Assembly: GCF_905147045.1 (NCBI RefSeq)
Contig: NC_065916.1
Span: 1,888,561 to 1,952,560, forward strand
Direction: 5' to 3'
From: Nymphalis io
Taxonomy: Eukaryota; Arthropoda; Insecta; Lepidoptera; Nymphalidae
Length of the DNA stretch: 64,000 bases
Shown here piece by piece: positions 35,799-46,334 of the stretch. How positions within the stretch are numbered: position 1 is the first letter of the stretch; every line of letters begins with the position of its first letter. A program made the position numbers and the translations under genes. The notes below the pieces were generated by a model that saw only the letters and a program-made list of their open reading frames with translations, did no database searches and had not been told where the DNA came from.

Positions 35799-36974
35799 TT
35801 TTGATATTAAATCAAAATAGTAATAATAATAATAAAATCGTATTAATAATTAAAATAATCGCTCACTCTCCTCAATTTGGTGTCACCTGGCTCGCGAACC
35901 ACGAATCGCAATACCCGTTGCACGTACAAAATGGCCGCACAGCTTCGTCTCGATTAAGCTGAAATAGTCGCCAAAAAAAACGTTAAATACATATACGTTT
36001 TCAATAATTATATATATTTATATATTTATGCTTCGTTAAAACAAAGAACGAAAATACTAACAGCTTTATAAATTATTTAAAATTTTATGTTCTCAATGTA
36101 GGTAGGTACATAATATATTCTCATATTTTAATTAATCGTAAATATATCATATTTACTAGTATATAAAAAACTAATGAGATTAAGGAACGTTTTAAAGTAA
36201 AATAATGTATATAGGTATAGGTAAATAGGTATTAGGTATTAGATGTAGGATTGGGTATAAAATTGGAAAATAGCTGGGCACTTAGCTTATTAGTTAGATC
36301 GAAGCGTTGATTGTATTTACGCGCAGACTTCTGTAGTGTCTTTCTTATCTTCAGAAATACGATCACTCTTCCAGCTGGGTTACTCTTGCAACGGATGATG
36401 CAATAGTTGGATCGTCGAATAAACGCCGAAACGTAATTGCGTATTTCTTATTTCTCGTTGATCGTTTCCGTAAATTGCAATTAATGTATTCGTTTTGTCA
36501 CACGGTCGCCAAATGTATTCGTTTTGAGATTGTGGAAATCAAAAAATTATTGTTTTCAAGATAGATTTATTGTTCATTGACGTTACAAGAAAGATATTGA
36601 ATAAGAATAATTTGTAGGTAGGTAAAAAAGAAAATCATATGTAGACAAAGTAAAATAATGTTGCCATTCTAAAAACAATGTGCGCTTCAACAGTATTGAA
36701 TAATTTTGTAGCGAATATGGATGGAAATTGCGGTGACTGTGCGACTATATTTAAAAGCAAAATTAAAGAAAAGTGAGGCTTATAAAACCAAAGGCAGCTA
36801 AACCTAATGTCGGAAAATGAGTTAACCATGGCGCCATCTAGTTTAGCCAGTTGGACACGCTTTAGCGTATTCATTTTACTAACGAATGTGAAATTTAAAA
36901 ATTTATCATACTCTGGCACTTGAAAGTTTGAAACATAAGCAATGACGTGATACGCGACATGAACTAATGTTACT
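35799..36974. repeat. Flank of antisense BEL fragment, copy A3
   Basis: Counterpart of 1252-2430, with scattered substitutions not found between A1 and A2. The unit is interrupted downstream by a SINE and then by a complete BEL element. Confidence 0.65.
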
Positions 36975-37307
36975 ACTTACGAAACAACCGTAACCGTAAC
37001 AGCCTGTGAATGTCCCACTGCTAGGCTAAAGGCCTCCTCTCCTCTTTTTGAGGAGAAGGTTTGGAGCTTATTCCACCACGCTGCTCCAAGGGGGTTGGTG
37101 GAATACACATGTGGCAGAATTTCAGTGAAATTAGACACATGCAGGTTTCCTCACGATGTTTTCCTTCACCGTAAAGCACGAGATGAATTATAATCAAAAA
37201 TTAAGCACATGAAAATTCAGTGGTGCTTGCCCGGGTTTGAACCCACGATCATCGGTTAAGATTCACGTGTTCTTACCACTGGGCCATCTCGGCGTTACTT
37301 ACGAAAC
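36975..37307 (-). mobile_element. Metulj-type SINE with 11-bp target duplication
   Basis: Body 36986-37296 on the minus strand: in reverse complement it starts cgccgagatggcccagtggt, has a tRNA-like B box (gggttcaaacccgg), and ends near the gcctgtgaatgtcc side with cctcctctcc and a gttacggttacgg tail. acttacgaaac flanks it at 36975-36985 and 37297-37307. The unoccupied sequence is seen in the sister copies near 2419-2435 and 18439-18455. Metulj is a tRNA-derived SINE of nymphalid butterflies. Confidence 0.9.
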
Positions 37308-37345
37308 GAACAAAACAATAATTAATAACAATAATCAATAGACCC

Positions 37346-37577
37346 TGTTACGGCTTCAGGAAGCGCCTACTAAATAAATATAGCAATTCCGCATACACTA
37401 ATTCATTTTACATTACTTTTAATTTTTTACCTACCTACATAAATATTTTTAATTTTATATAACTTTTTACTATCGAACGAACGCTGTGTCTCTGTTTCAA
37501 AAGTGAATAATATACTTTTACTCCGAGGTTAAATCGTTTGATTTTAACTTCAATTAGAACCCACTAAAGTTCTAACA
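37346..37577 (+). repeat. BEL 5' LTR
   Basis: Starts tgttacggcttcagg and ends gttctaaca. Differs from the 3' LTR at roughly seven positions (second base, an aa/gt pair near position 110, and four more). The short length is compatible with BEL/Pao LTRs at the small end. Confidence 0.92.
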
Positions 37578-37593
37578 TGCGACCGTGACAGGA
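37578..37593 (+). other. Primer binding site (tRNA-Arg type)
   Basis: Directly after the LTR, tgcgaccgtgacagga matches the complement of a tRNA-Arg 3' end (canonical tggcgaccgtgacagg) with one G missing near the start. Confidence 0.75.
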
Positions 37594-38467
37594 CACTATC
37601 AAAAATATTATATTATAGTAAAGTCCAAAAATCATCTTCTTCATACACCGCGTGTTTCGGAACTTGGATTGTGAAGGCCAATCTGAAAGAAAACGCACAG
37701 CAAGCTTAAGGTCAATGGTTAAACGGGGTCCACTATCATTCACGGCCAGCGTAGCATCCAAAGCAACGCATCCTGGTTCCAAGAACGAGGAATTAAAGAT
37801 AAGTGCCCTGGTTATTCCTTAGCCTAATTATTTCCAAATATTTTTCACTAAAGTCCATCATACCTACTTCCTATTTTCTCCGTATTCTCTGTGTTTCATT
37901 TGCGTAAAGAAGTTATATCTCAAACTACATTTAATTTTAATACAATTAGATTAACAATATAAGTGATTAGTTTATTAAAAATATAGTTTTCGTAATAAGT
38001 TAAAGGAAATATTGTTTAATAAAATAGTATCCACAAAATAATTAACACTTTTTGAAAATTACATTATATACCTAAAAATAAGTAAAAACATAAAAGATTA
38101 AAATTTAATTCATTTTACAATTGCATTTTTTTTTCATTGTGTTTGCCGAACATTCCAGATCGCGGCCGTTAGCCGTCGCGTTGCGCGAGCTACGTAGCGG
38201 TTTGAAGCGCTGATTCATCGTGTGCCAGCGCTGCAAAGCGGCTTAGGGCCAGCTGACCCAAGTGTCGTCACTCGAGGAGATTAAGATAAGATTTAATATT
38301 TTTATTTTTAATCTTAATTTTGTTGACGATTCCTTTTAATAGTTGTTTTATGTACTGTGTTCTACCTATTTAATTAAATACAGTTACTTACAATATATAG
38401 ATACATACAAAAGCATATTTTTTTTTATATTATATTATAAATTAGTAAAGAAGTTTAAAATATAATC

Positions 38468-39553
38468 ATGGCATTATCGAATACTAAAACTTTACAGGAT
38501 TTGTTTACAAGACGCTGTTCTATTAAAGGTCAAATAACTAAATTTAAAAATTATTTGGAAAAAATTACTACTTTCACTGAATTATCAAATCTTGAAATTG
38601 CTGAATTAACTTTGAAATGTAATAAATTTGAGGGATTGTCAACATAGTTTGATGAGCTGCAGAATCAGATTGAGGTTCTTAATTCTGAAAATTTATACTC
38701 AGAAATCGATGAAAGAGACAACATTGAGCAGGATATTATTTTGACGATTGCAACTGCTAAAACTTTGTTAAATAAATTTAATACTAAAGACGACTTAAAT
38801 CGTCAATCATTTGTACAAGAAAGCCAATGTAGTCTCGATCAAGATTTAAATGTTAAACTACCTAAAATTCAAATTCAAAAATTTTATGGTGCTTACTTTC
38901 GTTGGTTGGAGTTTCGCGATACCTATTTGACTTTAATACATAATAATGACCGCGTCCCGATAATTAATAAATTTCATTATTTGATTTCATACTTAGAGGG
39001 TGACGCGGCGCGAATTATTTCAAATCTCGAAGTGTCAGCGGCGAATTATAATAACGCTTGGAGTTTACTCTTGGAACGTTATGACAACAAAGGACTACTT
39101 ATCCACCATCATTTAAATTCTTTATTTAACGTATAAAATATAACACGGGAATCGGAAAAATCATTGAGATACTTAGTTTATCACGTCACTAAGAATATTC
39201 GAGCTCTGTCAACCCTGGGGCTGCCTACAGAGCATTGGGATATGATTATCATATTCATGTTGTCTTCTAAACTAGACAACACTACCCTACTAAAATGGGA
39301 GGAGCTTAGTAATACCATTAATGACGTACCGAAGTTAGATCAATTTTATAAATTTTTAAATAATCGTGCTGATGTTCTTGAGTCAGTAAATAGAAATAGA
39401 ATTAATAATCAAAATAAAAATCAAAATAGCATTACTTCAAATGACAATAAATTACAAAAACCTAATATACAAACTAAAAAAATATTTACACACATTAATC
39501 AAAATAAACAAAATGCATTTTTATGTATTATTTGTAATTATATTTGTTTGTAA
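38468..39553 (+). pseudogene. BEL gag (two in-frame stops)
   Basis: The frame starting with ATG at 38468 runs to 39553 with only two in-frame stops: TAG at 38645-38647 and TAA at 39134-39136. Homology continues across both (GLSTxFDELQNQ; LFNVxNITRESEKSLRYL). The DUF1759-like core has KFYGAYFRWLEFRDTYLTL and SYLEGDAARIISNLEV. The first zinc knuckle (CIICN at about 39520) loses its His and last Cys through a frameshift near 39540. The roughly 890-bp leader upstream (37594-38467) has no ORF and a GC-rich patch at 38155-38285. Confidence 0.88.
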
Positions 39554-40571
39554 TTTATTTGTTTTTAAATCTAAAAGAGAACAAGAAAGGTTTGCTGATG
39601 TGGCAAAGTATAAACTCTGTGCTAATTGTTTGCGCCAAGGTCATCCTACTGCTGAATGTCGAATGGGACCCTGCCGTAAGTGCAAGGGTAAGCATAATAC
39701 CATGCTTCATAAACCTACTTCAGAGGACCAGACGAATTCATCTGTTAATTTTAGTAAGCAGAGTAATAATGTTCTTTTATCAACAGCCTTAATAGAAGTT
39801 TGCAATCCGTACACGGGCAAGGCAGAACGTGTTAGAGCATTATTAGACTCAGGTAGTCAATCGTCTTTTATTAGTGAGTCATTAAAAAAACGCTTATCTC
39901 TCTCTTCTAATCCTATTGACATTAAAGTCATGGGTATTGGCAATAATATAGCGAGTAATATAGCCGAAAGCTGTGTAGTGACAATTAAATCTTTGAATAC
40001 TTCATTTTGTACAACTTTTTCTTGTTTTGTACTTGCTGAATTGACAGGAGAACTACCTAACACTCTTATTGATAAATATATTTTCAAATTGCCTAAAGAT
40101 TTAAAGTTAGCCGATCCATCTTTTTATATGCCTGGACCAGTTGACTTTTTAGTTGGTGCAGATATATTTTGGAATCTATTAAAATGCGATCAAAGGGTAT
40201 TAGGTCCGAATTTACCTATTCTAAGAAATTCCTTGTTAGGTTGGTTGATAGCAGGTCCGATAAATGTAAACGTTAAAGAACATATTTACTGTAATCACAC
40301 TATTACTCCTAAAGGTAATAATAATTCTGAAATTGACAATTTATTAACTAAATTTTGGCAACTTGAAGAGGTTCCTACTAAAACCGTTTTAAGTGAATCC
40401 GAAAAGACTTGCGAAGAACATTTTCTAAATAATACCTTTCGCACTAACACAGGTAGGTTTTGTGTAAAATTGCCATTGATCGATACGCCAGATTGTCTTG
40501 GAGATTCATTTACTTTGGCTAAGAAACGATTTCTTTACTTAGAAAAAGATTTCGGAAAAATTATCTTTTGA
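39441..40571 (+). pseudogene. BEL zinc knuckle and aspartic protease
   Basis: Open frame of 376 codons, shifted +1 from gag. A second zinc knuckle reads CANCLRQGHPTAEC (about 39620-39660). The protease has the catalytic LLDSGSQSSF (about 39840-39870) and a C-terminal DFLVGADIFWNLL (about 40144-40182). It then continues into the N-terminal RT extension (LGDSFTLAKKRFLYLEKDF). A one-base shift near 40558 separates it from the RT frame. The true start lies in gag; the first ATG at 39441 is only where the frame opens. Confidence 0.88.
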
Positions 40572-42084
40572 AATCACAATATATAGATTTTATAAATGAA
40601 TATGCCGATTTAGGTCATCTATCAGAATCTGTTATTTCAAATCCGGAAAACTCATATTTCTTATGTCATCATGCTGTTTATAAAGAAAGTAGTGAATCAA
40701 CCAAGTTGCGAGTTGTGTTTGATGGCTCTGCTGCAACATCATCAGGCTTTTCTCTAAACAACCTTTTATTGGTGGGGCCAAACCTACAGGATTCTCTTTT
40801 CTCCATTTTAATTCGTGCAAGACAACATAAATATCTGTTAACTGGTGACATAGAAAAGATGTATCGACAAATACTTGTTAAAGATACTGATCGCGATTTG
40901 CAGCTTATATTATGGAGAAAAGACGAGTCATTACCCCTCAAAACCTTACGTTTAAATACCGTGACTTACGGAACGTCAAGCGCGAGTTATTTGAGCACGA
41001 GATGCCTATGGCAGATTGGTGATGAATGTGAGAATAGTCTAATAAAAAATATTATACAGAAGGATTTTTATGTGGATGACTTAATAACAGGTGCTGATGA
41101 AGAAAATCAATTACGTTTTATTAAGGATTCAGTAATTAAAGCGTTACATACAGGTTGTTTTAATCTACGGAAATTTAAGTCAAATTTGCCAAATTTTCAA
41201 AATGATGGTACGGATAAACAAGATAATTTAACTTTCAGTGAATCATCGAACACACTCGGACTTGGTTGGAATCCAAACAATGACAATTTGCATTTCCCTA
41301 CAATATTAGTTTCAAAATCTGAATTAATAACTAAACGCAGTATTATGTCAAATTCATTCAAAATATTTGATCCTTTAGGACTACTCAGTCCATATATTAT
41401 TTTAGTTAAAATAATATTACAAATGTTATGGAAGGCCAAAGTTGATTGGGATGAGCCTGTCCCTAATGATATTAAAATGAAATGGGAAAATTTTAACGAC
41501 AACCTATTATATTTGTCTAAAATGCAGATTCCAAGACGCACTATATGTGATTCTCCCAAGATTATAGAATTTCATTCTTTTAGTGACGCTTCTGAAGTCG
41601 CATTTGGTGCTTGTATTTACATACGCTCTGTAGACCAAAATCATAAATTTAATATAAGGCTTTTGTGTGCTAAATCGAAAGTTGCACGTTTGCAACCTAT
41701 GACCATACCACGTTTGGAGCTTTGTGCAGCTCTTCTATCAGCAAGTTTAATATCAGCAAGTCTAATAGCGTCCTCAAGTCTATAAGGTATAACCCAGCTC
41801 GTGTTTATCATTGGTGTGATTCCAAGGTGGTTCTGGGTTGGATCAATGGCAATCCTAGTAAATTAAAAACATTTGTGGCAAATAGAGTTGTCGAGATCAA
41901 AGAGACCACAAATATCTCATCATGGCGTTATGTTCCTACTAAATGCAATCCAGCTGATCTTATTTCAAGAGGCGTTGAAGCTATAAATTTAGTGAACAAC
42001 GATCTATGGTGGTCCGGACCAACTTTTCTTAATCAATTAGAATCCGAATGGCCAATTACTAATTTTAATTACAGACTTGCCTGA
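40568..42084 (+). pseudogene. BEL reverse transcriptase and RNase H
   Basis: The RT frame (40568-41785) has LRVVFDGSA, LTGDIEKMYRQI, the catalytic YVDDL at 41069-41083 and FDPLGLLSPYIILVK. RNase H follows with FHSFSDASEVAFGACIY and MTIPRLELCAALL. A frameshift near 41750-41780 moves the end (VYHWCDSKVVLGWI, WRYVPTKCNPADLISRG) to the frame ending at 42084. All key RT motifs remain. Confidence 0.9.
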
Positions 42085-43608
42085 AATAAAATCTTCTGTT
42101 GTAATTAATTCAACTGAACCTATTATAAAAATAGAAAATTATTCATCCTTCTCAAAAGTACAAAGAACCATTGCTTATGTCAAACGTTTTATCTATAATT
42201 TAAAAAATGCGTCTAACAGACATACTGGTTATTTAAGTACTAAAGAATTAAATGAGGCTTTTTTCTTTCTGTGTGGCATCGCTCAACAACAGAGTTTTCC
42301 ACAAGAATTAAATACTTTGGCCAATAAATGCAGCCTAAGTCCTAAATGTAAAATTTTATCTTTGGCGCCTTTTCTAGATAATTTAAATTTGATTAGAGTA
42401 GGTGGAAGGATAGATGCGTCAGATTATAAATTTGATAAAAGACATCCAATATTGTTAGATTCGTCCATTTAACTAAATTACTTTTTAATCGTGAACACAT
42501 AGCTAATCTTCATGCAGGTCCTCAGCTTTTAGTGTCAATTGTGAAAGAACGAATATGGCCTTTAAATGGAAGGCGTCTAGCACGACGCACAGTCTACAAC
42601 TGTGTTCGATGTAGACGAATTCAGGGTAAAACTTTGTATCCAAAAATGGGTGATTTGCCATTACAAAGAGTTACAGCTGATTTCCCTTTCCTCTCCGTTG
42701 GCATAGATTTTGCGGGACATTTCCTAATTTTAAATCGCAAGGGACGAGGTGCTTAGACAATAAAATGTTATTTATGTCTCTTTGTTTGTCTACGTTACAA
42801 GTGTATACATCTAGAAGCCGTTAGCGACTTGTCAAAGGATGCCTTTATTATGACACTTCGAAGATTTGTTGCGCGTCGTGGTAAGCCCATCGAATTTTTT
42901 TGCGACAATGGCCGTAATTTCGTAGCTGCGGCTAAAGAAATCGGTTCATTTTTAAAATATATTGCTGAACCTATATCTGATTATGCGGCTCAGGAGGGTA
43001 TAAAGTTTAATTTTTCGCCATCGTATGCTCCTCATTTTGGCGGCATTTGGGAGGCTGGAGTAAAATCGGCAAAACAACATATTAGGCGCGTTATGGGAAA
43101 CTCGTATCTAACGTTTGAAGAGATATCTACTCTCTTTGCGCAAATTGAAGCCGTCCTTAATAGTCGTCCTCTTTGCCCCTTATCCTCATCTCCTCATGAC
43201 TACCTTCCGCTCACTCCAGGGCACTTCCTTATTGGAAGACCACTACGTGCAATACCAGTATCTGAATCTATTTTAGCGAATGTTAACGAAACCCAATTAA
43301 GCAGATATGCACGTCTTGAACTTATACGCAAACACTTTTGGCAAAGATGGCAAAGGGAATATTTGGGCGAATTGCAACAGCGTGTTAAATGGAAAACTAA
43401 TATGTCTAAATTAAATGTAAACGACCTTGTTCTGTTACAAGAGGACAACACGCCACCACTATCTTGGCGCCTTGGACGAGTTCTTCGATTATTTCCTGGA
43501 CCAGATGGTATCTCCCGAGTCGCGGACATCTCTACTACAACCGGTTGCGTAACGCGGCCGCTAGTGCGACTCTGCCCGCTACCTACTGTGGACGATCTAA
43601 AGGCTTGA
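42077..43608 (+). pseudogene. BEL integrase
   Basis: Linker and zinc-binding region in the frame 42077-42472 (RVGGRIDASDYKF), then after a shift near 42470 the frame 42532-43608 with an in-frame TAG at 42754-42756. The DDE core shows VGIDFAGHF (first D), FFCDNGRNFV (second D) and HFGGIWEAGVKSAK (E). The C-terminal DLVLLQEDNTPPLSWRLGRV is the usual BEL/Pao integrase tail. The stop lies just before the polypurine tract. Confidence 0.9.
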
Positions 43609-43620
43609 AAGGCAACCTTT

Positions 43621-43635
43621 CAAGGGCGGGGAAGA
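43621..43635 (+). other. Polypurine tract
   Basis: caagggcggggaaga immediately precedes the 3' LTR, where plus-strand priming is expected. Confidence 0.7.
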
Positions 43636-43867
43636 TTTTACGGCTTCAGGAAGCGCCTACTAAATAAATATAGCAATTCCGCATACACTAATTCATTTTA
43701 CATTACTTTTAATTTTTTACCTACCTACATAAATATTTTTGTTTTTATATAACTTTTTACTATCGAACGAACGCCGTGTCTCTGTATCAAAAGTGAATAA
43801 TATACTTTTACTCCGAGGTTAAATCGTTTGATTTTAACTTCCATTAGAACCCACCAAAGTTCTAACA
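43636..43867 (+). repeat. BEL 3' LTR
   Basis: Starts ttttacggcttcagg (TG changed to TT) and ends gttctaaca, followed by the gaccc duplication. Confidence 0.92.
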
Positions 43868-44995
43868 GACCCTTTGTTTCTTTGAAATAGTTTTAACTTG
43901 TTCTAGTTATGGCGATATAACGAGGCCCCAGCAAGGACCTCAAGACCGAATTAAAGCTGACCGACTGTTGCAGGAATAAGAATCGTTAAACTCCAGGTGG
44001 AGGAGTAATAAAGCCAAAGGACAAATGGAAAAAAGTAAGATTCTAACAAAAACCGGTGTAAAAATATTTTATGGTTTACTATTATCATCATTAATTCTTT
44101 CATTATTATTAATCAGCTTACTTCAAAGATTAGGAAATGATTGATGAAAACATTCATAACAAAAATTAATAAATAATGTCCAGGTGTGGGCGTCGCCTGC
44201 AGCGTCACCCACTGCATCCACCCCGCGACGCCGTAGGCTGCTTCAAACGCGCACACGCCGGGTTCAAACACTCTTCTAACGAGCCACAAACGAGTTTGTG
44301 GCTGTTGAGAATCGCCGGTTGCAACTGGGCAGAACGGAAAAAATAACCATGAGAGGGAGCTGGAAAGGCTACGATTAAAATCGAGAAGAGTTGAAATAGA
44401 CAAAAACCAGAGTTAAATTTTAAGTTATTTAGCTAATACTGTTGAGAAATTGATAGAAATTTTACCATTGTCGTGACCATCATCACCACCTTTAACAGAT
44501 ATTATTCCATAAAATGTTTAATGCAGTAATAGCGGTCTCAACTGTGGCCTAGGAACATTTCAAATTACCTACAAATTTTGTATTGCTGCTTGGTGTTGTT
44601 ACTTTTTAAATTGTTAATTTTTCTAATCTTAAATTAAAATAGTGTGAAACTGTGACAATTGTATTTTGTACTCGCATTTTACCCCGATTACGCCTACTAA
44701 GTCTGCAACCACAAACCCAACAGCGACAAGCGGTGAGCGGCGAAAACAAATGGTAGACAACCTATAAAGTATGCCACAGATCTTTTGAGCTAAGTACGCA
44801 CTTGTTTCAAGGCAATACCGTGCCACTTTTGATAGGGTCATTTTAATAGTTTAGCCGTTCTCTAAATACATCCACTGCTGACGCCACCGCGGTCGCAACT
44901 AGTCTAGCTGTGGCATACCACCACAAATCACTCCGCTTGCCGCGTCTCCCGCCGCACCGTGCGCCACACCGCCAGAAACTGTGGCCAGGCCCTAA
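43868..44995. repeat. Composite repeat Q, copy 5, rearranged
   Basis: Continues the tandem unit on the far side of the BEL insertion (gaccctttgtttctttgaaa). The core is interrupted by about 400 bases of other DNA (44220-44725), then resumes (agcggtgagcggcgaaaac) and stops at ggccaggccctaat, where R1 sequence begins. Confidence 0.6.
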
Positions 44996-45780
44996 TCCCC
45001 ACCCTCGTGAGATTCGGCAATGGCGGGTGGAGGCCCGAGAAAGACTAGGTGTCCCGGGTAGCCTTTTGATCGGCCACGGTTGCTTTGGCCGGTACCTGTG
45101 TGAGGTGGTTGTTTTATTTTTTTTTTGTTTTACTTGGGAACCCTCGGTGGTGTGACACCATTGTGGCGGAGGAGCCGTGGATACGACCGAACATACGCGC
45201 GCAGAGTGCCCGGCGTGGGCGGAGCCTCGCGTCGTCCTATCCATGGCTGTGGAGGGGACCTGTCGCTTCCAGCCCTCGACGAGAAGATGGCCAGAAGCGA
45301 AGAGATCTGGGCGGCAGTGTCCGCGTTTGGCGCTTTGTAATGTCGCAGAAAGCAGAGCGGCAGCGGGAGGACGACGTCGACTCGCTCCTGCAACGAAGGA
45401 GGAGACCGGGTCGACGGCGAAGGGCCTTCGCAGGCCGAACGCTGCCGCAGTGAGCAGGTATGGTTGGCGGCGGAGCCAGTGTTTTGATCCGCCGCAGGGC
45501 GTCGAGCCCTGACGCCCAGCCTCCAGTGGCTGACTCGGGGGAGTCCGTCGCGGTACGGGACGGAGGCAGATACGAGGAAGGCGCGCCCTACCATCCTAGC
45601 GCGCTTTAGAGGTGAGTCGCTCTCGTAAATAGCGACGACCACTGCGGTTGTAAGTCACAATGTTCCCGAGACCCCACCGCCTTGCAGAGAGGCGGAATTC
45701 CGGGGAGGTTTTAGTGGGTAGGACGGGGCTTTGTGCCCTGTGAGTCCCACAACGGACCGGGCGGCAGGCGTAAATTCCTT
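44996..45780 (+). pseudogene. R1-clade non-LTR ORF2 C-terminus and 3' UTR
   Basis: Read across frames it gives LLIGHGCFGRYL (about 45060-45100), a CCHC zinc motif ending HTRAECPAWAEPRVVL (about 45180-45240) whose first Cys codon is now TGA, EEIWAAVSAF (about 45297-45327), and a basic tail with MSQKAERQREDD and QRRRRPGRRRRAF (to about 45455). This order is characteristic of R1-type elements. At least two frameshifts are needed. The GC-rich 3' UTR runs to about 45780. The unusual GC content contrasts with its AT-rich neighbours. Confidence 0.75.
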
Positions 45781-46080
45781 TTCTCCCCGATAGGTAGGTA
45801 CTTACTAAACGTAGTCTACTGAACTACTCAGTAATGCATCTATATTGTATCTATACCAATCACAATAGAAATAGATAAAAACAAACCGTATCTAAGAATA
45901 TTACAAGTTAATTGCTGATAACTTCGCTGTATTATGCACTACAAACAGTTAACGATATATATTCATTCCTAATACAACAATATTCCACTTAACTACTTAA
46001 ATCCGCTTTAACTTTACTTCCAAAATTACGGAAAGTTTTACCGACCTTCAAGACGCCATTTTTCGATGAAATGACAATTA
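45780..46080 (+). repeat. LTR-like fragment matching 5620-5915
   Basis: Shares ggtacttactaaacgtagtc through to gacgccatttttcgatgaa with the region upstream of the gag fragment at 6429. Here no TATA-bearing part or gag follows, so it is an isolated remnant. Confidence 0.6.
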
Positions 46081-46334
46081 ATATTAAGGTCTCGACCAGC
46101 CACGCTCACCATACGAGTGGAGAACGAATGAACTTATCCAGATAAAAATATATAATTTTGTCACAAATTTTAGTTTTTTTTTAAATAGATATTTCAGATA
46201 TGGAAGCCTATAATTTTGAAAACTGGTATTTTATCTAAATATAACATCTTTCATATACCTTGATGTAGTTGGGTAAATATTAATAATAATACCTAATAAT
46301 ATGTATTTTTATATGTAAGTTCCTAAACATACTC
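46081..46334. other. AT-rich spacer, nothing recognised
   Basis: Between the LTR-like fragment and the Tigger-like relic. May be the decayed upstream part of the latter; no motif seen. Confidence 0.3.

Larger units (their letters stand above)
37346..43867 (+). mobile_element. Structurally complete BEL/Pao retrotransposon
   Basis: 6.5-kb element with two LTRs of 232 bp, a tRNA-Arg-like primer site, gag, zinc knuckle, protease, RT, RNase H, integrase and a polypurine tract. It is flanked by 5-bp gaccc duplications (37341-37345 and 43868-43872), the size expected for BEL/Pao. The empty site aatagaccctttgtttc exists at about 2459 and 18479 in sister units. About seven LTR differences (near 3 percent by eye) and several stops and frameshifts show it is not a fresh insertion and is unlikely to be autonomous. 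Confidence 0.95.

Noticed and set aside
45085..45642. Overlapping long ORFs suggesting a GC-rich host gene
   Set aside because: Motifs match an R1-clade ORF2 C-terminus spread over three frames; openness is due to GC richness.
1..46080. A novel defence or host gene system in the array
   Set aside because: Every recognisable protein is a transposon relic; the only unknown ORFs are repeated with the same blocks and give no functional clue.
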